A DNA stretch of 64,000 nt. Origin: JACVRX01 sp963819885 (GTDB taxonomy: Bacteria; Actinomycetota; Actinomycetes; Jiangellales; Jiangellaceae). The stretch lies in assembly GCA_963819885.1 (NCBI GenBank), contig CAWFXV010000013.1:54361-118360 (forward strand). Direction: 5' to 3'. Position numbers and translations under genes: made by a program. Below, in pieces: positions 18,200 through 28,300 of this stretch (positions are counted from its first letter, which is position 1; the number at the start of each line of letters is the position of its first letter). The notes under the pieces are model-generated. The model saw only the letters and a list, made by a program, of their open reading frames with translations. It was not told the origin of the DNA and did no database searches.

Positions 18200-18321
18200 C
18201 AGGTGTGCTTAACGTCGGTCCTGATCCACTCGGACCGACCGGCGCGGGCAAGTCGACAACGGTTCGCACGCTCACCACGATCACCTCCGGACGGGCCCGC
18301 CGACCAGTCCGCATCGTCTAA
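18200..18321 (+). pseudogene. ABC transporter ATPase fragment
   Basis: About 40 codons read GPTGAGKSTTVRTLTTITSG, a perfect Walker A motif in the context typical of DrrA-type daunorubicin-resistance ATPases (LLGPNGAGKTTTxRML). Neither the signature motif nor Walker B follows, and the frame stops at once. It is a remnant of an exporter ATPase beside the MFS pump. Confidence 0.55.
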
Positions 18322-18354
18322 ATCCACGTGTCCAAGACGAAGCGACTGCGACCG

Positions 18355-19383
18355 TCATTGGGTCTGTAGCCACGTCCAGACGACCGTGCCGACCCGATTC
18401 AACTGCGCAGGTTCGACGACTTTCGGCAGGTCAGCCGCGGAGTGATACGCCGGGTAGGGAACGCTGCCGACGCGGGCGGAGGGGATGTCGGCCTTCTCGA
18501 ACGACCAGTGGTCGCTGGCCCGGTTGTCCTGCGACCGAGCGGACGGGATCCCAGCCATTTCGGAGGCGGCCGATAGGGCGTCCATGACCTGGGTCGTCCC
18601 AGTGCCACCGGTCGTGAGCGGCACATTCGTAGTCGGCACACCGACCCGGTCCAGCGACACCATCGCGACCACGGCCGAGCGTTGCGACGCCGGCAGGTCG
18701 CGGACGTAGGCCTGCGATCCGAAATGGTGCATGGAGTCTCCCCGCCCTCGCGGCTCCTCCGCGCCGAAGGCGATGAATCGCACCGGGAGCGCGGGCGGCT
18801 CGGCGGCCGCCATCCGCGCCAACTCGAGCATGACACCGACTCCGGAGGCGTTGTCCTCGGCGCCGGGTGCCGCGGCGACGGTGTCCAGGTGCGCGCCGAT
18901 GACAATGTGCGGCCCGGCCAAGTCGAAGCCGGCCGGGTCCGCGATCACGTTTTCCGACCTGCCCGCGCCGACCGGCACCCCCCACGAGTCGCCGGCCGGC
19001 ACCGGAACCGACGTCGTGGTTACGGCATGGCCGAGCGCCTTGAACCGGGACAGGATGTAGGCCACCGCCTCGTCGAAGGCCGCCGAGGCTGCCTCCCGGG
19101 GGCCCACCTCCGTCGCCAAGTACTCGACCACAGTGAACGCGGCCGACGGGTCGAACGCCAAAGGCGTTGGGGTTGGTGTCGGTGTCGGCGTCGGGGTAGG
19201 GGTCGGTGTCGGCGTCCGGGAACGCGTCGGTGAGGGCGACGGGGACACAGACGACGACGCGCTCGACTCGCCGTCGCTGCACCCGCCGACCAGGGCGGCA
19301 CTGGCCGCGACGCCGACCCAGCCCAGGATCCGGCGGCGACCCACCTCGCTAGGCCGCCTCGGCTCCCTTGTTGGGTCGGCCAC
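18355..19383 (-). CDS. M28 family zinc peptidase, lipoprotein
   Basis: The 342-residue protein is an exported aminopeptidase-like enzyme with a two-zinc site. Likely ligands and catalytic residues are His and Asp in IGAHLDTV, Asp in EDNASGVG, the Glu pair in FGAEEPRG, Asp in VSLDRVG and His in AYHSAADL, all in family order. The GTG at 19383 follows GGAGGTGTC and gives a twin-arginine-like RRRILGWVG plus lipobox LVGGC. A linker rich in Thr-Pro (about nine TP pairs) separates the anchor from the catalytic domain. It is a surface-bound peptidase, probably releasing amino acids from peptides. Confidence 0.93.
   Translation of the reverse strand: MADPTREPRRPSEVGRRRILGWVGVAASAALVGGCSDGESSASSSVSPSPSPTRSRTPTPTPTPTPTPTPTPTPLAFDPSAAFTVVEYLATEVGPREAASAAFDEAVAYILSRFKALGHAVTTTSVPVPAGDSWGVPVGAGRSENVIADPAGFDLAGPHIVIGAHLDTVAAAPGAEDNASGVGVMLELARMAAAEPPALPVRFIAFGAEEPRGRGDSMHHFGSQAYVRDLPASQRSAVVAMVSLDRVGVPTTNVPLTTGGTGTTQVMDALSAASEMAGIPSARSQDNRASDHWSFEKADIPSARVGSVPYPAYHSAADLPKVVEPAQLNRVGTVVWTWLQTQ
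19163..19225 (-). repeat. Low-complexity Thr-Pro linker repeat
   Basis: Hexanucleotide-like repeats (ggtgtc/ggggtc on the plus strand) encode alternating Thr and Pro in the linker of the M28 lipoprotein. Slippage may change linker length. Confidence 0.8.
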
Positions 19384-19791
19384 GACACCTCCACAGGAGC
19401 GCATGCCCGCTCACCCGGCGTGTGCTTCATTCCACCACGAGGGAGCTGGATGCCCAAGACCCACGGTTGTCGCCCCGGGAGGTACCAGACTTACGTTGCG
19501 CGCGCGGCCGGCAAAGAGTGATCGGATCAACTCGGTGACCGCCGCCGCTGCACACCGACGTGCTGGATCTCGGACATCGCCTCGGCTCATGTGATGCGCG
19601 GCCCCAAGCCACCAAACTGCGTGCTACGCGGTTAGGCACCGTACGACGAGCCTGGCTCGACTGGACGCCGTGCTGGCGAGCTTAGCCGCTGTCCTGGGCG
19701 TTCCTGATAAAGCGGGTGACGATCCTGCGGTCATCACTGTGTGAGGATCCGGCCCAGCGGCGGCCCGGCCCGGAGGACCGTGCGTTGACGG
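19384..19791. other. Gap without supported gene
   Basis: About 410 bp between two minus-strand genes. I see no recognisable product on either strand; the upstream part must hold the promoter of the M28 peptidase. Confidence 0.45.
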
Positions 19792-20442
19792 TCACCGCCA
19801 CTCGGCGGCGCGTGCGGCGCCCACTTGGTTGGCAAGCGCTACCGCGACCCGTAGCTGTTCTGGCGATGGCCGCACAACTCGGGTGGCGGTGGTGAGCAGG
19901 AAGCGGCCATAGACGACACCGCCGCTTTGGACAATGAGCGCGATCTCGGTGTCGGTCGGCAGCCCGTTGCGCTCGACGTTGATCGGGCGGCCGTCGTGGA
20001 CCATGGTGCCGTCGTTGCCAAGAGTGGGGAGCGCTGGCCCGTCGCCGCTGACGAAGCGGCAGTCGTCGATCTGCAGAACCTCGACGACCGGCCCGGGCTT
20101 GCTCGCGATACCCCCACAGCGCCACCTCGGACACCGCCGCGCCCACGAGAACCAGCAGCACAGCGGTCTCAATATCGGCGCGGTCGGTGATTTTGAAACT
20201 GTTGTAGGGCTCGGTAAGGAAGAAGTCGAACCAGACGGCGCTCGACAGCGCGGCGACGATCCCAGCGGCTCGGATTCCGGTGGCCGCTGCGGCGACGATG
20301 ATGAGAACCAGGCCTAAAGCGGCGTTGGTGTTCGCCACGCTGCCTCGGAACAGGGCAGCACGGCACAGGCCACCAGCGGCACCACGGCCGCGGCGCCGAT
20401 GACCAGCGACCGGTGAGCCCGAAGTACCGACCTCACGCGCAC
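19792..20442 (-). CDS. DUF4118 (KdpD-like) membrane protein, frameshifted
   Basis: The likely start is GTG read at 20442, followed by LVIGAAAVVPLVACAVLP, then after a one-base shift near 20350 NTNAALGLVLIIVAAAATG, LSSAVWFDFFLTEPYNSFKI (the FDFFxTxPYxxF motif of the KdpD transmembrane domain) and a fourth hydrophobic segment. A second shift near 20100 leads to VVEVLQIDDCRFVSGDGPALPTLG and a C-terminal beta-rich domain ending AARAAEWR. It is a four-TM DUF4118 protein without a histidine kinase core, so it may sense or scaffold rather than phosphorylate. No KdpFABC genes are nearby. Both shifts could be sequencing errors. Confidence 0.7.
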
Positions 20443-21027
20443 GCCACAATCAAACCGCCAACGGCTGCGCTGCTGTCAACAAGCCCAGCCGGGCCCCGAG
20501 CCGCGCGATGTCCCGTGGCGCGGACCTCGTTCAGAACCCGCAGAGATCGGCACGTTCGAGAGTGACGAGAACGTCCTCCGCCCATGCAAAGCCTCAGGTG
20601 TCAGGTCAATCAACCACCAAATGTCCGGCCCTAGCTCACTCTCCAGCTGCTCGTCCGGATGCTAGTACTTTGATCATTTGATCTGATCCGACGGGGTTTG
20701 AATAGCGTCATATGAGCTGGCGCCCTCAGGCACCGCACCGGCACCGAGCCCCCGCCCGTTCTGCATGAACAACTGAGCCGCGTCGCACGCTCACCGGCCG
20801 CCTCGCGTTGAAGCGACGAGCGTGATCCAGGCCGAGCAGACCGCACGCCCCGGCGGGCCCACCAGCCACACTCGACGGCGTGATCGACCAGGTCGAGCAG
20901 CCTCCGATCTCACCTTGGCAGGCGATCGCTGGTGAGGCTCTTTAGTGGCTGAAGGGTCTTGAAACGCTGGCCGAACGGTGCCAGGTTGACAACGGCCGTA
21001 GGGGAACGACGTTAGGGGCGAGGACCC
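20443..21027. other. Divergent intergenic region
   Basis: About 585 bp with no supported gene. A TTGACA lies at 20986-20991, 37 bp before the sialidase ATG, but the sequence 17 bp later (ACGTTA) is a poor -10, so I do not call a promoter. A cluster of GATC sites (20666-20690) has no evident role. Confidence 0.4.
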
Positions 21028-22551
21028 ATGCTGAGCCGGCGATCTGTGGCGTTTGTCGGAGGTTTGTCACTCGTCCTGGCTGGGACGACGGGACCGGCGG
21101 TCGCTGACGATAGGACTGCGGGATCGTTGGTGCAGGTCTCCGGTGAGAGTCCGTTCCTGGTCTGCACGGCGGACGGCGTCGCGGAACAGTCCGGCACGGT
21201 GTTTCTCAATAGCGAGGTCGAGCCGTGGATTGACGTGAATCCCACCAACAGCGACAACGTGGTCGGGATTTGGCAGCAGGACCGCTGGTCCAACGGCGGG
21301 GCCCGGGGACTGGTGACCGGAGTCAGTCAGGACGGCGGCACCACCTGGCAGGAAGTCATCATCCCGGGGATCACACAGTGCTCGGGCGGGATCTATGACC
21401 GGGCCACTGACCCGTGGGTTTCGTTCGGGTCGGACGGGACGCTGCACGAGCTGGCGCTGTCGTTCAACGACATCGCCGCACCGTTGGATCCGCGTGACTT
21501 CGACCACGCGTTGTTGGCCAGCCGATCCACCGACGGCGGCTTGACCTGGGGCACCCCCATCGAGGTGATTCGGGATCTCGACGCGAACGTGTTCAACGAC
21601 AAGCAGACGATCACTGCCGACCCAACCGATGCCGATCTGGTGTACGCGGTGTGGGATCGGCTGGTGTTCCCGGCGAGCGAGCGGGCTAGCGTGATTTCCG
21701 GCTTCGTCACTGCGGCGTTCCGTGGGCCGGCGTGGTTTGCCAGGAGCACCGACGGCGGGGTTACCTGGGAGGCCGCTAAGCAGATCTACGATCCCGGGCA
21801 GAACGATCAGACCATCGGCAACCAGATCGTGGTCCTGCCTGACGGCACCCTTGTCGACGTGTTCAACGAGATCCGCAACGACAACCGCGGTGGCCAGAAG
21901 GGGAACAACGTCGCCCTGCTGCTCTCCACCGACCAGGGCGAAAGCTGGTCCGAGCGCATTTTCGTGGATCGGCTCGGCACGGTCTTCATCACCGATCCCG
22001 ACACCGGCGACGATGTCCGGACCGGTGACATCCTCCCGGAGGTCGCCGTCGATCCCGTCAGTGGCGCGCTCTACGTCGTGTGGCAGGACGCCCGGTTCAG
22101 CGACGGCGAGTTCGACAGCGTCGCGTTCTCTCAGTCGCTCGACGGTGGGCTGACCTGGTCCGATGCGATCAAGGTGAACCTCACGCCGACCGACGTCCCA
22201 CCTGGTAACCAGCAGGCGTTTACACCGTCGGTGCACGTAGCCGCCGACGGAACCATCGCGGTGACGTACTACGACTTCCGAAACAACACCGACGCAGAAT
22301 CACTGCTGACCGACTACTTCCTGGTGCACTGCCACCCAACGGACCCGGCGACCTGCACCGACTCGGCGAATTGGGGGGACGAGGTACAGCTGACCGACTC
22401 GTCGTTCGATATGCGGCTCGCACCGTTCGCGAACGGTTTCTTTACCGGAGACTACGAAGGGCTGTCCAGCATCGGCGAGGCGTTTACCCCGTTCTTCTCC
22501 CAGTCGCATGGAACCGACCCGTCCAGCACCTTCTTCCGAACGGTGGGCTGA
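21028..22551 (+). CDS. Secreted sialidase-like (BNR/Asp-box) protein
   Basis: The 507-residue protein starts at an ATG preceded by GGGGCGAGG and has a signal peptide ending AVADD. The mature part is a six-bladed propeller of the sialidase superfamily with at least five Asp boxes: SQDGGTTWQ, STDGGLTWG, STDGGVTWE, STDQGESWS and SLDGGLTWS. The arginine triad that binds the sialic acid carboxylate and the catalytic Tyr/Glu pair cannot be assigned with confidence, so a general glycosidase or glycan-binding role is safer than neuraminidase. It is a stand-alone extracellular protein. Confidence 0.85.
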   Translation: MLSRRSVAFVGGLSLVLAGTTGPAVADDRTAGSLVQVSGESPFLVCTADGVAEQSGTVFLNSEVEPWIDVNPTNSDNVVGIWQQDRWSNGGARGLVTGVSQDGGTTWQEVIIPGITQCSGGIYDRATDPWVSFGSDGTLHELALSFNDIAAPLDPRDFDHALLASRSTDGGLTWGTPIEVIRDLDANVFNDKQTITADPTDADLVYAVWDRLVFPASERASVISGFVTAAFRGPAWFARSTDGGVTWEAAKQIYDPGQNDQTIGNQIVVLPDGTLVDVFNEIRNDNRGGQKGNNVALLLSTDQGESWSERIFVDRLGTVFITDPDTGDDVRTGDILPEVAVDPVSGALYVVWQDARFSDGEFDSVAFSQSLDGGLTWSDAIKVNLTPTDVPPGNQQAFTPSVHVAADGTIAVTYYDFRNNTDAESLLTDYFLVHCHPTDPATCTDSANWGDEVQLTDSSFDMRLAPFANGFFTGDYEGLSSIGEAFTPFFSQSHGTDPSSTFFRTVG

Positions 22552-22779
22552 GGCCGGCCATACAGCCCGATCCCGGCCGCGCGCGGAGCTTTATGGGCGC
22601 CTGCCACGAAGTCGATGTGGCGACATTACCCAGTGGGCGGACCCATACACGCAGGACCAGACCGAGCGAGCTGTTCGCATTTGTCGGCGACCTTCACCGA
22701 CTGGCGGACGATCCCGCTCCGACTCGGACCTCGCCTGAGCGGATCGTCGCCACTGGTCATTGTGGAACGGGACCGGTCT

Positions 22780-23107
22780 CACGTACTCAATTGCGGCAGC
22801 GGCGACATCACCTCGCCGTCATGGCGGCGGATGGCTCCACCGGAGTGTTCATCGGCGACGTCTTCAACCGGTCGTATCTGGACACCCGCTTGAGGTGACC
22901 GACTCCAAACACGCCCGTGCACATCGGCCAGTCGAAGTGGGCGGCCGGGTTGCCGGCCACGTGCGAGTCGTTTTCGAGGTGGAACACACCGCCCGGGTAC
23001 CCGCTGCCCTGGCCAGCGCGGGCAGCGAGATGTGTCGCCGTGGCCGAGGCGGCACGGCCCGTGAACCCGACGGTATGAGTAACCGGCTGGCATGGTTCGT
23101 GGCATGA
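22780..23107 (+). pseudogene. Possible VOC/glyoxalase-like remnant
   Basis: Two adjacent frames read MAADGSTGVFIGDVFNRSYL and LEVTDSKHARAH...VAGHVRVVFEVEHTARVPAALASAG, the latter resembling the second half of a VOC domain. There is no start, the ends are ragged, and the tail runs into the repeat at 23089. The assignment is weak. Confidence 0.3.
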
Positions 23108-23167
23108 AATGACGTCAACCATGGTTGGCTAGTGGGCTGGTGGGGACCCGGTGGGGGCATAGTCGCA
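23089..23167 (+). repeat. Long direct repeat copy 1, left part (interrupted by the IS)
   Basis: Starts ggcatggttcgtggcatgaa and ends gggggcatagtcgca. The same sequence, about 80 bp with few differences, is found at 31605-31685. Here it is cut at 23167 by the IS110-type element; the rest resumes at 24750. Confidence 0.75.
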
Positions 23168-23182
23168 CCCATGGGGGCCGGG

Positions 23183-23542
23183 CGTGTCAAGAGCGCGCGA
23201 GTTCCTGGCCCGGTGACGTTGGGCTGTCGTCGGGGTGACTGGTTTGCTGCTGGCTTCCTGGTAGCTGCCGGTTTGCGTCGTCGGGTGGGAGGTGTCCAGT
23301 TGGAGCGCCCGTAGGCGGAGCCGCTTGCGGCGTAGCCGAGGACGAACGAGCTGGACATCGACGAGCGGCGGCGCATCATCGGGCGGCGAGGAAGCCGCGG
23401 TCGCTGTGGGGTCTGTGGCGGAACGATCGTTGGGTGTCCCCGGGCTGGTGGTTGTCGGAGAGGTCTGGCATGCACCCATCCGGATCCCGCCGGGGCGGGC
23501 GGCCATGACCGTGGCATCCGGGGACCGGGCTGCTCAGTCAGG
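23183..23542 (-). ncRNA. Candidate bridge (seek) RNA region of the IS
   Basis: This 360-bp end of the element has no credible gene and follows the transposase. In IS110/IS1111 elements a structured RNA with two loops that pair with target and donor DNA is encoded in the non-coding end, downstream of the transposase in the IS1111 group. I have not folded the sequence, so extent and strand are inferred from location. Confidence 0.35.
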
Positions 23543-24649
23543 TCATCGAGCGCGGCTGGGCCGGCTCATGCGATTATGCGAGCTCGCCCGGGGTGTGGTG
23601 ATCCTCCCGGTCTGGGAACGGGCCCTGTCCGGCTGCGGGGTGCCGGTGTTGGACCTGCTCGCCGTGTCGGCGTCGGCGTCGGTGAGCAGGTGGTAGGCGC
23701 GGGTGAGCAGTTTACGGGCGACCGCGGTGGTGGCGATCTTCTTCCCGCGGCGGCGGGCGATGGCCTGGTAGGTGGTGGCGAACTGCGGTGAGCGCTTGGC
23801 GGTCTGCGCGGCCTCGCACAGGATCCAGCGCAGCCAGGTCGAGCCCTGCTTGGAGATGTGGCCGTGCCGGATGGTCAGATCCGAGCCGCGCACGGTCGGG
23901 GTGAGTCCGGCCCAGGCGGCGAGCTTGCGGGCCGAGCCGAACCGGGTGATGTCGCCGATCTCGGCGAGGATCACCAGCGCGGTCAGCGGGCCGACCCCGG
24001 GCAGCCGGGTGAGCACCTTCACCCGCGGGTCGGTCTTGGCGTGCGCGCGGACTTCGACGTCGAGCCGGTCGATGGGGGCCTGCAGCGCGTCGATCATGCC
24101 CAGGCAGTCGGCGATCACCTCGCGGGACCCGGCTGGCAGCGGCAGCCCGGCCAGCCATTCCCGGCCCGGTCCGGTCCAGCAGCCCTCCGCCCGGTGCTGG
24201 CCGTGGTCGGCGAGTACCGCGTGGATGCGGTTGCGCAGCAGGGTGCGCAGCCGGACCAGCTGGATGCGGTGCCGCAGCACCGCGCGCAGCTGCCGCACCG
24301 CCGGCGGGGCGATCCAGGCCTCCGGCAGCAGATCCGCGCGCAGCAGCTGAGCCAGGATGTGCGCATCGACCTTGTCGTTCTTCAACCGGGCCGAAGCGAT
24401 CGCCTTACACCGCGACGGATGCACCAGGTGCGGGGTGAAGCCGTAGTCCTCGAGCAGCTCGACCAACCAACCCCACCCGAACGCGGCCTCGAACGCCACC
24501 GCTGTCCCGATCGGCAGATCCCCGATCACCCCGAGGATGGGTTCCACCCCGTTCGGCACGTTCCGGTTGGCCATCACCTCCCCGCCCTGATCGACCACCG
24601 CCACCTGCGACCGCTTGCGGTGCACATCGATTCCGACGTAGACAGACAT
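23543..24649 (-). CDS. IS110-family DEDD transposase
   Basis: The 368-residue recombinase starts at an ATG preceded by GGAGG. The N-terminal RuvC-like DEDD domain shows Asp8 (YVGIDVH), Glu54 (FEAAFG), and Asp92 and Asp95 (NDKVDAHIL). The C-terminal Transposase_20 domain has LTRLPGVGPLTALVILAEIG (helix-hairpin-helix-like) and the conserved serine at about 270 in KQGSTWLRW, which is catalytic in this family. All residues are present and the frame is intact, so it is probably active. An in-frame ATG 9 codons upstream is less likely. The last ~35 residues are a low-complexity tail. Confidence 0.95.
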   Translation of the reverse strand: MSVYVGIDVHRKRSQVAVVDQGGEVMANRNVPNGVEPILGVIGDLPIGTAVAFEAAFGWGWLVELLEDYGFTPHLVHPSRCKAIASARLKNDKVDAHILAQLLRADLLPEAWIAPPAVRQLRAVLRHRIQLVRLRTLLRNRIHAVLADHGQHRAEGCWTGPGREWLAGLPLPAGSREVIADCLGMIDALQAPIDRLDVEVRAHAKTDPRVKVLTRLPGVGPLTALVILAEIGDITRFGSARKLAAWAGLTPTVRGSDLTIRHGHISKQGSTWLRWILCEAAQTAKRSPQFATTYQAIARRRGKKIATTAVARKLLTRAYHLLTDADADTASRSNTGTPQPDRARSQTGRITTPRASSHNRMSRPSRAR

Positions 24650-24749
24650 TCCCGGGCCTCCTTCCCGAGCTCGCATAGATACCCGGAACGTAGGTTCACC
24701 GGGCTGAGCAGGGAAGGGGGCCCGGCCTCACCCCCGGCCCCCATAGGGT

Positions 24750-24828
24750 CAGGTCAGCGGCCACAGTGGCCGCACTGCTGCGTCCTTAAAATCCGCTTTG
24801 TGTGGGTTCGAATGCCACCGGGGGGCAC
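24750..24828 (+). repeat. Long direct repeat copy 1, right part (tRNA-Leu 3'-half-like)
   Basis: Contains ccttaaaatccgc (24784-24796), like a tRNA-Leu anticodon loop with anticodon TAA, then gtgggttcgaatgccac, a T-arm with the TTCGAAT loop, then ggggggcac. No acceptor 5' strand or D-arm precedes it, so it is not a full tRNA. The matching copy is at 31686-31760. Such 3'-half tRNA copies are typical of attachment sites left by integrating elements. A partial third copy of the left motif (ggcatggttcgttgcatga) is at 24873-24891. Confidence 0.6.
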
Positions 24829-25335
24829 TGTCCAGAACTGCCGGCTGCCAACTAGATGATGGACTTCGAACCGGCATGGTTCGTTGCATGACGGTCGTGC
24901 GCGCGCGCGTGGCAACGGCGACGCCAGCACGCAGAGGGCTGGCAGAGGTGTCTGCCTTGGGTCGTCCCTTCGGTGATCGAGCAGTTCCGCACCCGTGGGC
25001 GCCACATTTAGGGAAGCGTCACCCGAAGCGACTCTTTGCGCTGCATCCGGGTGTAGTCACCGGTTCCGTGTGCCGGGCGACGACCTTGTCCGGCACGAGA
25101 CGCAACACAACTCGATCCGGTTCTTTCAGTGCGCCGGCGAGCCAGCGCTTGCCTTCGGCCGCGCCATAGCGAGTTGGCGATTCGCTTGTTCCAAGAGCTC
25201 CGCCGACGGCGAGGGGCCCGAGGTGGCGGTCAACCCGGTCCAACGGCAACCCGTAGGTCGCCCCCTTGCCTCGCGAGTGCCCGCAGACGTGGCTATGGTC
25301 ACAGCAGCGACGCCGCCTCGTTACGGGAGCGACAT
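24829..25335. other. Upstream region of the pullulanase gene
   Basis: About 500 bp without a supported gene, between the att-like repeat and the pullulanase. The long frame entering the pullulanase from 25129 has no signal or motif before the ATG at 25336. Promoter elements were not identified. Confidence 0.45.
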
Positions 25336-28300
25336 ATGTCCAGACGCCTGTCCCGCCGTCTGCTCGTTCCACTACTCGTAGCGGGGGTGGTGGGATCACT
25401 CGCGGTCGTCACGATTCCGGCTGCCGCCGACCACACCGACCCGCCCGAGCGGGTCACTCTCATGGGCAGCGTGATGTCCGAGCTCGGGTGCCCTGGGGAC
25501 TGGGATGAGGCGTGCTCGGCCACGGACATGACGGCCGTAGCCGACGGCCAGGTGTGGGAGTTGGTAGCGGAGGTACCCGCCGGCTCGTACGAGTTCAAGG
25601 TCCGGCTCAACGGGTCGTGGGACGAAAACTACGGTGCCGCGGGGGCCGCAAACGGGGCAAACATTCCGTTGGTCCTGGAGAGTGCCGTGGGACTGCGCTT
25701 CGTATATGACCACACCACCCACGTGATCACTGTGACACCGGTGGCCCAGCAGCCGCCCGCCTCTGACGCAGACCGCGACCTGGCCGCCACCAGCTTGCGC
25801 GAGGATCTCACCCGCGAGCGCTTCTACTTTGTGATGGCCGACCGCTTCGCCAACGGCGACCTGTCCAACGACACGGCCGGCATTGCCGGTGATCGGCTTG
25901 CGCACGGCTACGACCCGACGGCCACCGGGTTCTACCACGGCGGCGACCTCGCCGGTCTGCTCGACCAGATCGACTACATCGAGGGCCTCGGAACTACGGC
26001 GATCTGGCTGACTCCGTCGTTCAAGAACAAGCCCGTGCAGGGGGCGGCTGGCTCGGAGAGCGCGGGCTACCACGGCTACTGGATCACCGACTTCACCCAG
26101 ATCGACCCGCACCTCGGCACGAACGCCGAGCTACAACAACTAGTCGATGCTGCGCACGCCCGGGGCATCAAGGTCTTCTTCGACATCATCACCAACCACA
26201 CAGCCGACGTCATCGCGTACGACGAGACGCTCTACAACGCCGAGGGCAACCTTCCCTACGTGGACAAAGCTACCGAGCCGTACGTCACGGCAGCGGGAGT
26301 GCCGTTCGACGACCGTGACTACGCCGACGGCGACCCAGCATTCCCGGCCGTGAACCTGGACTCGTTCCCCTACCCGCCGCTCATCCCCGCGGGCGACGAG
26401 GACGCCAAGGTCCCCGACTGGCTCAACGACCCGACGATGTACCACAACCGCGGCACCAGCTCGTTCGCCGGTGAGAACAGCGAGTACGGCGACTTCCCGT
26501 CGGGGCCGTTCTCGGCGCTGGATGACCTGTGGACCGAGCGGCCCGAGGTCGTCGACGGGATGGTCGACATCTACCAGACCTGGGTGCGCGACGCCGGAGT
26601 CGACGGCTTCCGCATCGACACCGTCAAGCACGTCAACATGGAGTTCTGGCAACAGTTCTCGCCCGCGCTGACCGGTTACGCGGCGAGCATCGGAAACGAA
26701 GATTTCTTCATGTTCGGCGAGATCTTTGATGCCGACCCGCGGTTCATGTCCCGCTACACCACCGAGGGCAAGCTGCAGGCGGCGGTGGACTTCGGCTTCC
26801 AGAGCAACGGCGCGAACTTTGCCAACGGCGATCCCACCGCTCAGCTGCGAGACTTCTTCGCCAACGACGACTACTACACCGACAATGACTCGAACGCTTA
26901 CTCGCTGCCGACCTTCCTGGGCAACCACGACATGGGTCGCATCGGCAGCTTCGTCCGCCAGCGCAATGCCGACGCGGCTGACGCCGAGCTGCTCAAGCGC
27001 GACCAGCTCGGGCACTCCCTGATGTACCTTACCCGCGGACAACCAGTGGTCTATTACGGCGACGAACAGGGGTTCGCCGCCGAGCTGGGGGAGCCGAGCG
27101 GCGTCGGAGACCAACGGGCCCGCGAGGACATGTTCCCGTCGCAGGTCGCCGAGTACAACGACAACGACCTCATCGGCACTGACTCCACCACCGCGGTCGC
27201 GAACTACGAGCCGGGTCATCCCCTCTACCAGCACCTCGCGGCGCTGTCCGAGCTGCGAGACGCGCATCCGGCGCTCGCCGACGGCGCCCAGATCCACCGC
27301 TACGCCAGCAGCGCGGCCGGCGTGTACGCCTTCAGCCGGATCGACGCCGAGGACCAAGTCGAATACCTCGTGGCCGCGAACAACGCCGAGACGGCGAAGA
27401 CCGTCGTCCTCTCGACATTCAGTGACCGCATGGTGTTCAAGGGCCTGTGGCCCGCGGACACGCAGCAGATCAGGACCGACCAGGAGGGCCGGGTCACCGT
27501 CACCGTGCCGCCGCTGTCGGCCCTCGTGTGGAAAGCTGCGGCGCCGCTCAAGGGGACCGCGCAGACGCCCGCGCCGTTCTTCCGCACGCCCGCGCCCGGG
27601 GCGCCGGTCAACGGTCGAGCCGAGGTCGGCGTTTCGGTGCCAGGGGGCGGCTTCAACCAGGTGACCTTCGCCTGGCGGCCCGTGGGAACAGCGGAATGGG
27701 CTGTCCTGGGCACCGACGACAACGCGCCATACCGCGTCTTCCACGACGTGTCTGGCATCGCCGCGGGCACACCGGTCGAATACCGCGCCATCGTGGTCGA
27801 GCACGACGGCGATCTCGGCGTGGCAGCGACCTCGGCCGTCGCCGGCGTGCCTGCCCCGGCGGCAGGTGGTGGCGGCGGAGGTGGTGGGCCGGTCGAGCAG
27901 CCTGCCGCGGTCTCTGTGCCAGGCAGCCACAACAGCGAGATCGGTTGCCCAGCGGACTGGCTGCCGGACTGTGCCCAAGCCCAGGCGACCCGCGATGTCA
28001 AGGACGACATCTGGAAGTTGGCGGTCGACCTGCCCGCGGGTGGCTATGCATTCAAGGCGGCCATCAACGGGTCGTGGGACGAGAACTACGGCGCCGGAGG
28101 CGCATTCAACGGGTCAGACATCCCCTTCGACCACACAGGAGGGCCAGTCACCTTCTACTACGACCATGGCACGCACTGGATCACCAACGACGTGCTCGAC
28201 CCGATCATCACAGCGCCAGGAAGCTTCCAGTCCGAGCTCGGCTGCCCCGGCGACTGGGCTCCGGACTGCATGCGGTCATGGCTGCAGGACCTGGAAGGCG

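Larger units (their letters stand above)
23168..24749 (-). mobile_element. IS110-family element, IS1111-like subgroup
   Basis: Comparing the interrupted repeat (23089-23167 plus 24750-24828) with the intact copy (31605-31760) places the element at about 23168-24749, roughly 1.58 kb. It carries one DEDD transposase on the minus strand. Near the ends lie matching subterminal inverted repeats, atgggggccggg at 23171-23182 and cccggcccccat at 24733-24744. There is no clear target duplication beyond perhaps two bases, as expected for this family. The ~360 bp between the left end and the transposase stop is non-coding and sits downstream of the transposase, the IS1111-type arrangement for the guide (bridge) RNA. 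Confidence 0.8.

Noticed and set aside
20986..21014. Sigma-70 promoter before the sialidase-like gene
   Set aside because: TTGACA is perfect but the -10 position reads ACGTTA, without the conserved final T; too weak to call.
24770..24830. Possible functional tRNA-Leu gene at 24.8 kb or 31.7 kb
   Set aside because: Only the anticodon-loop-like segment and T-arm are present; there is no D-arm and no 5' acceptor strand that pairs with the 3' end.
26140..27978. 612-codon antisense frame inside the pullulanase gene
   Set aside because: It lies opposite the conserved GH13 motifs and has no recognisable protein features.
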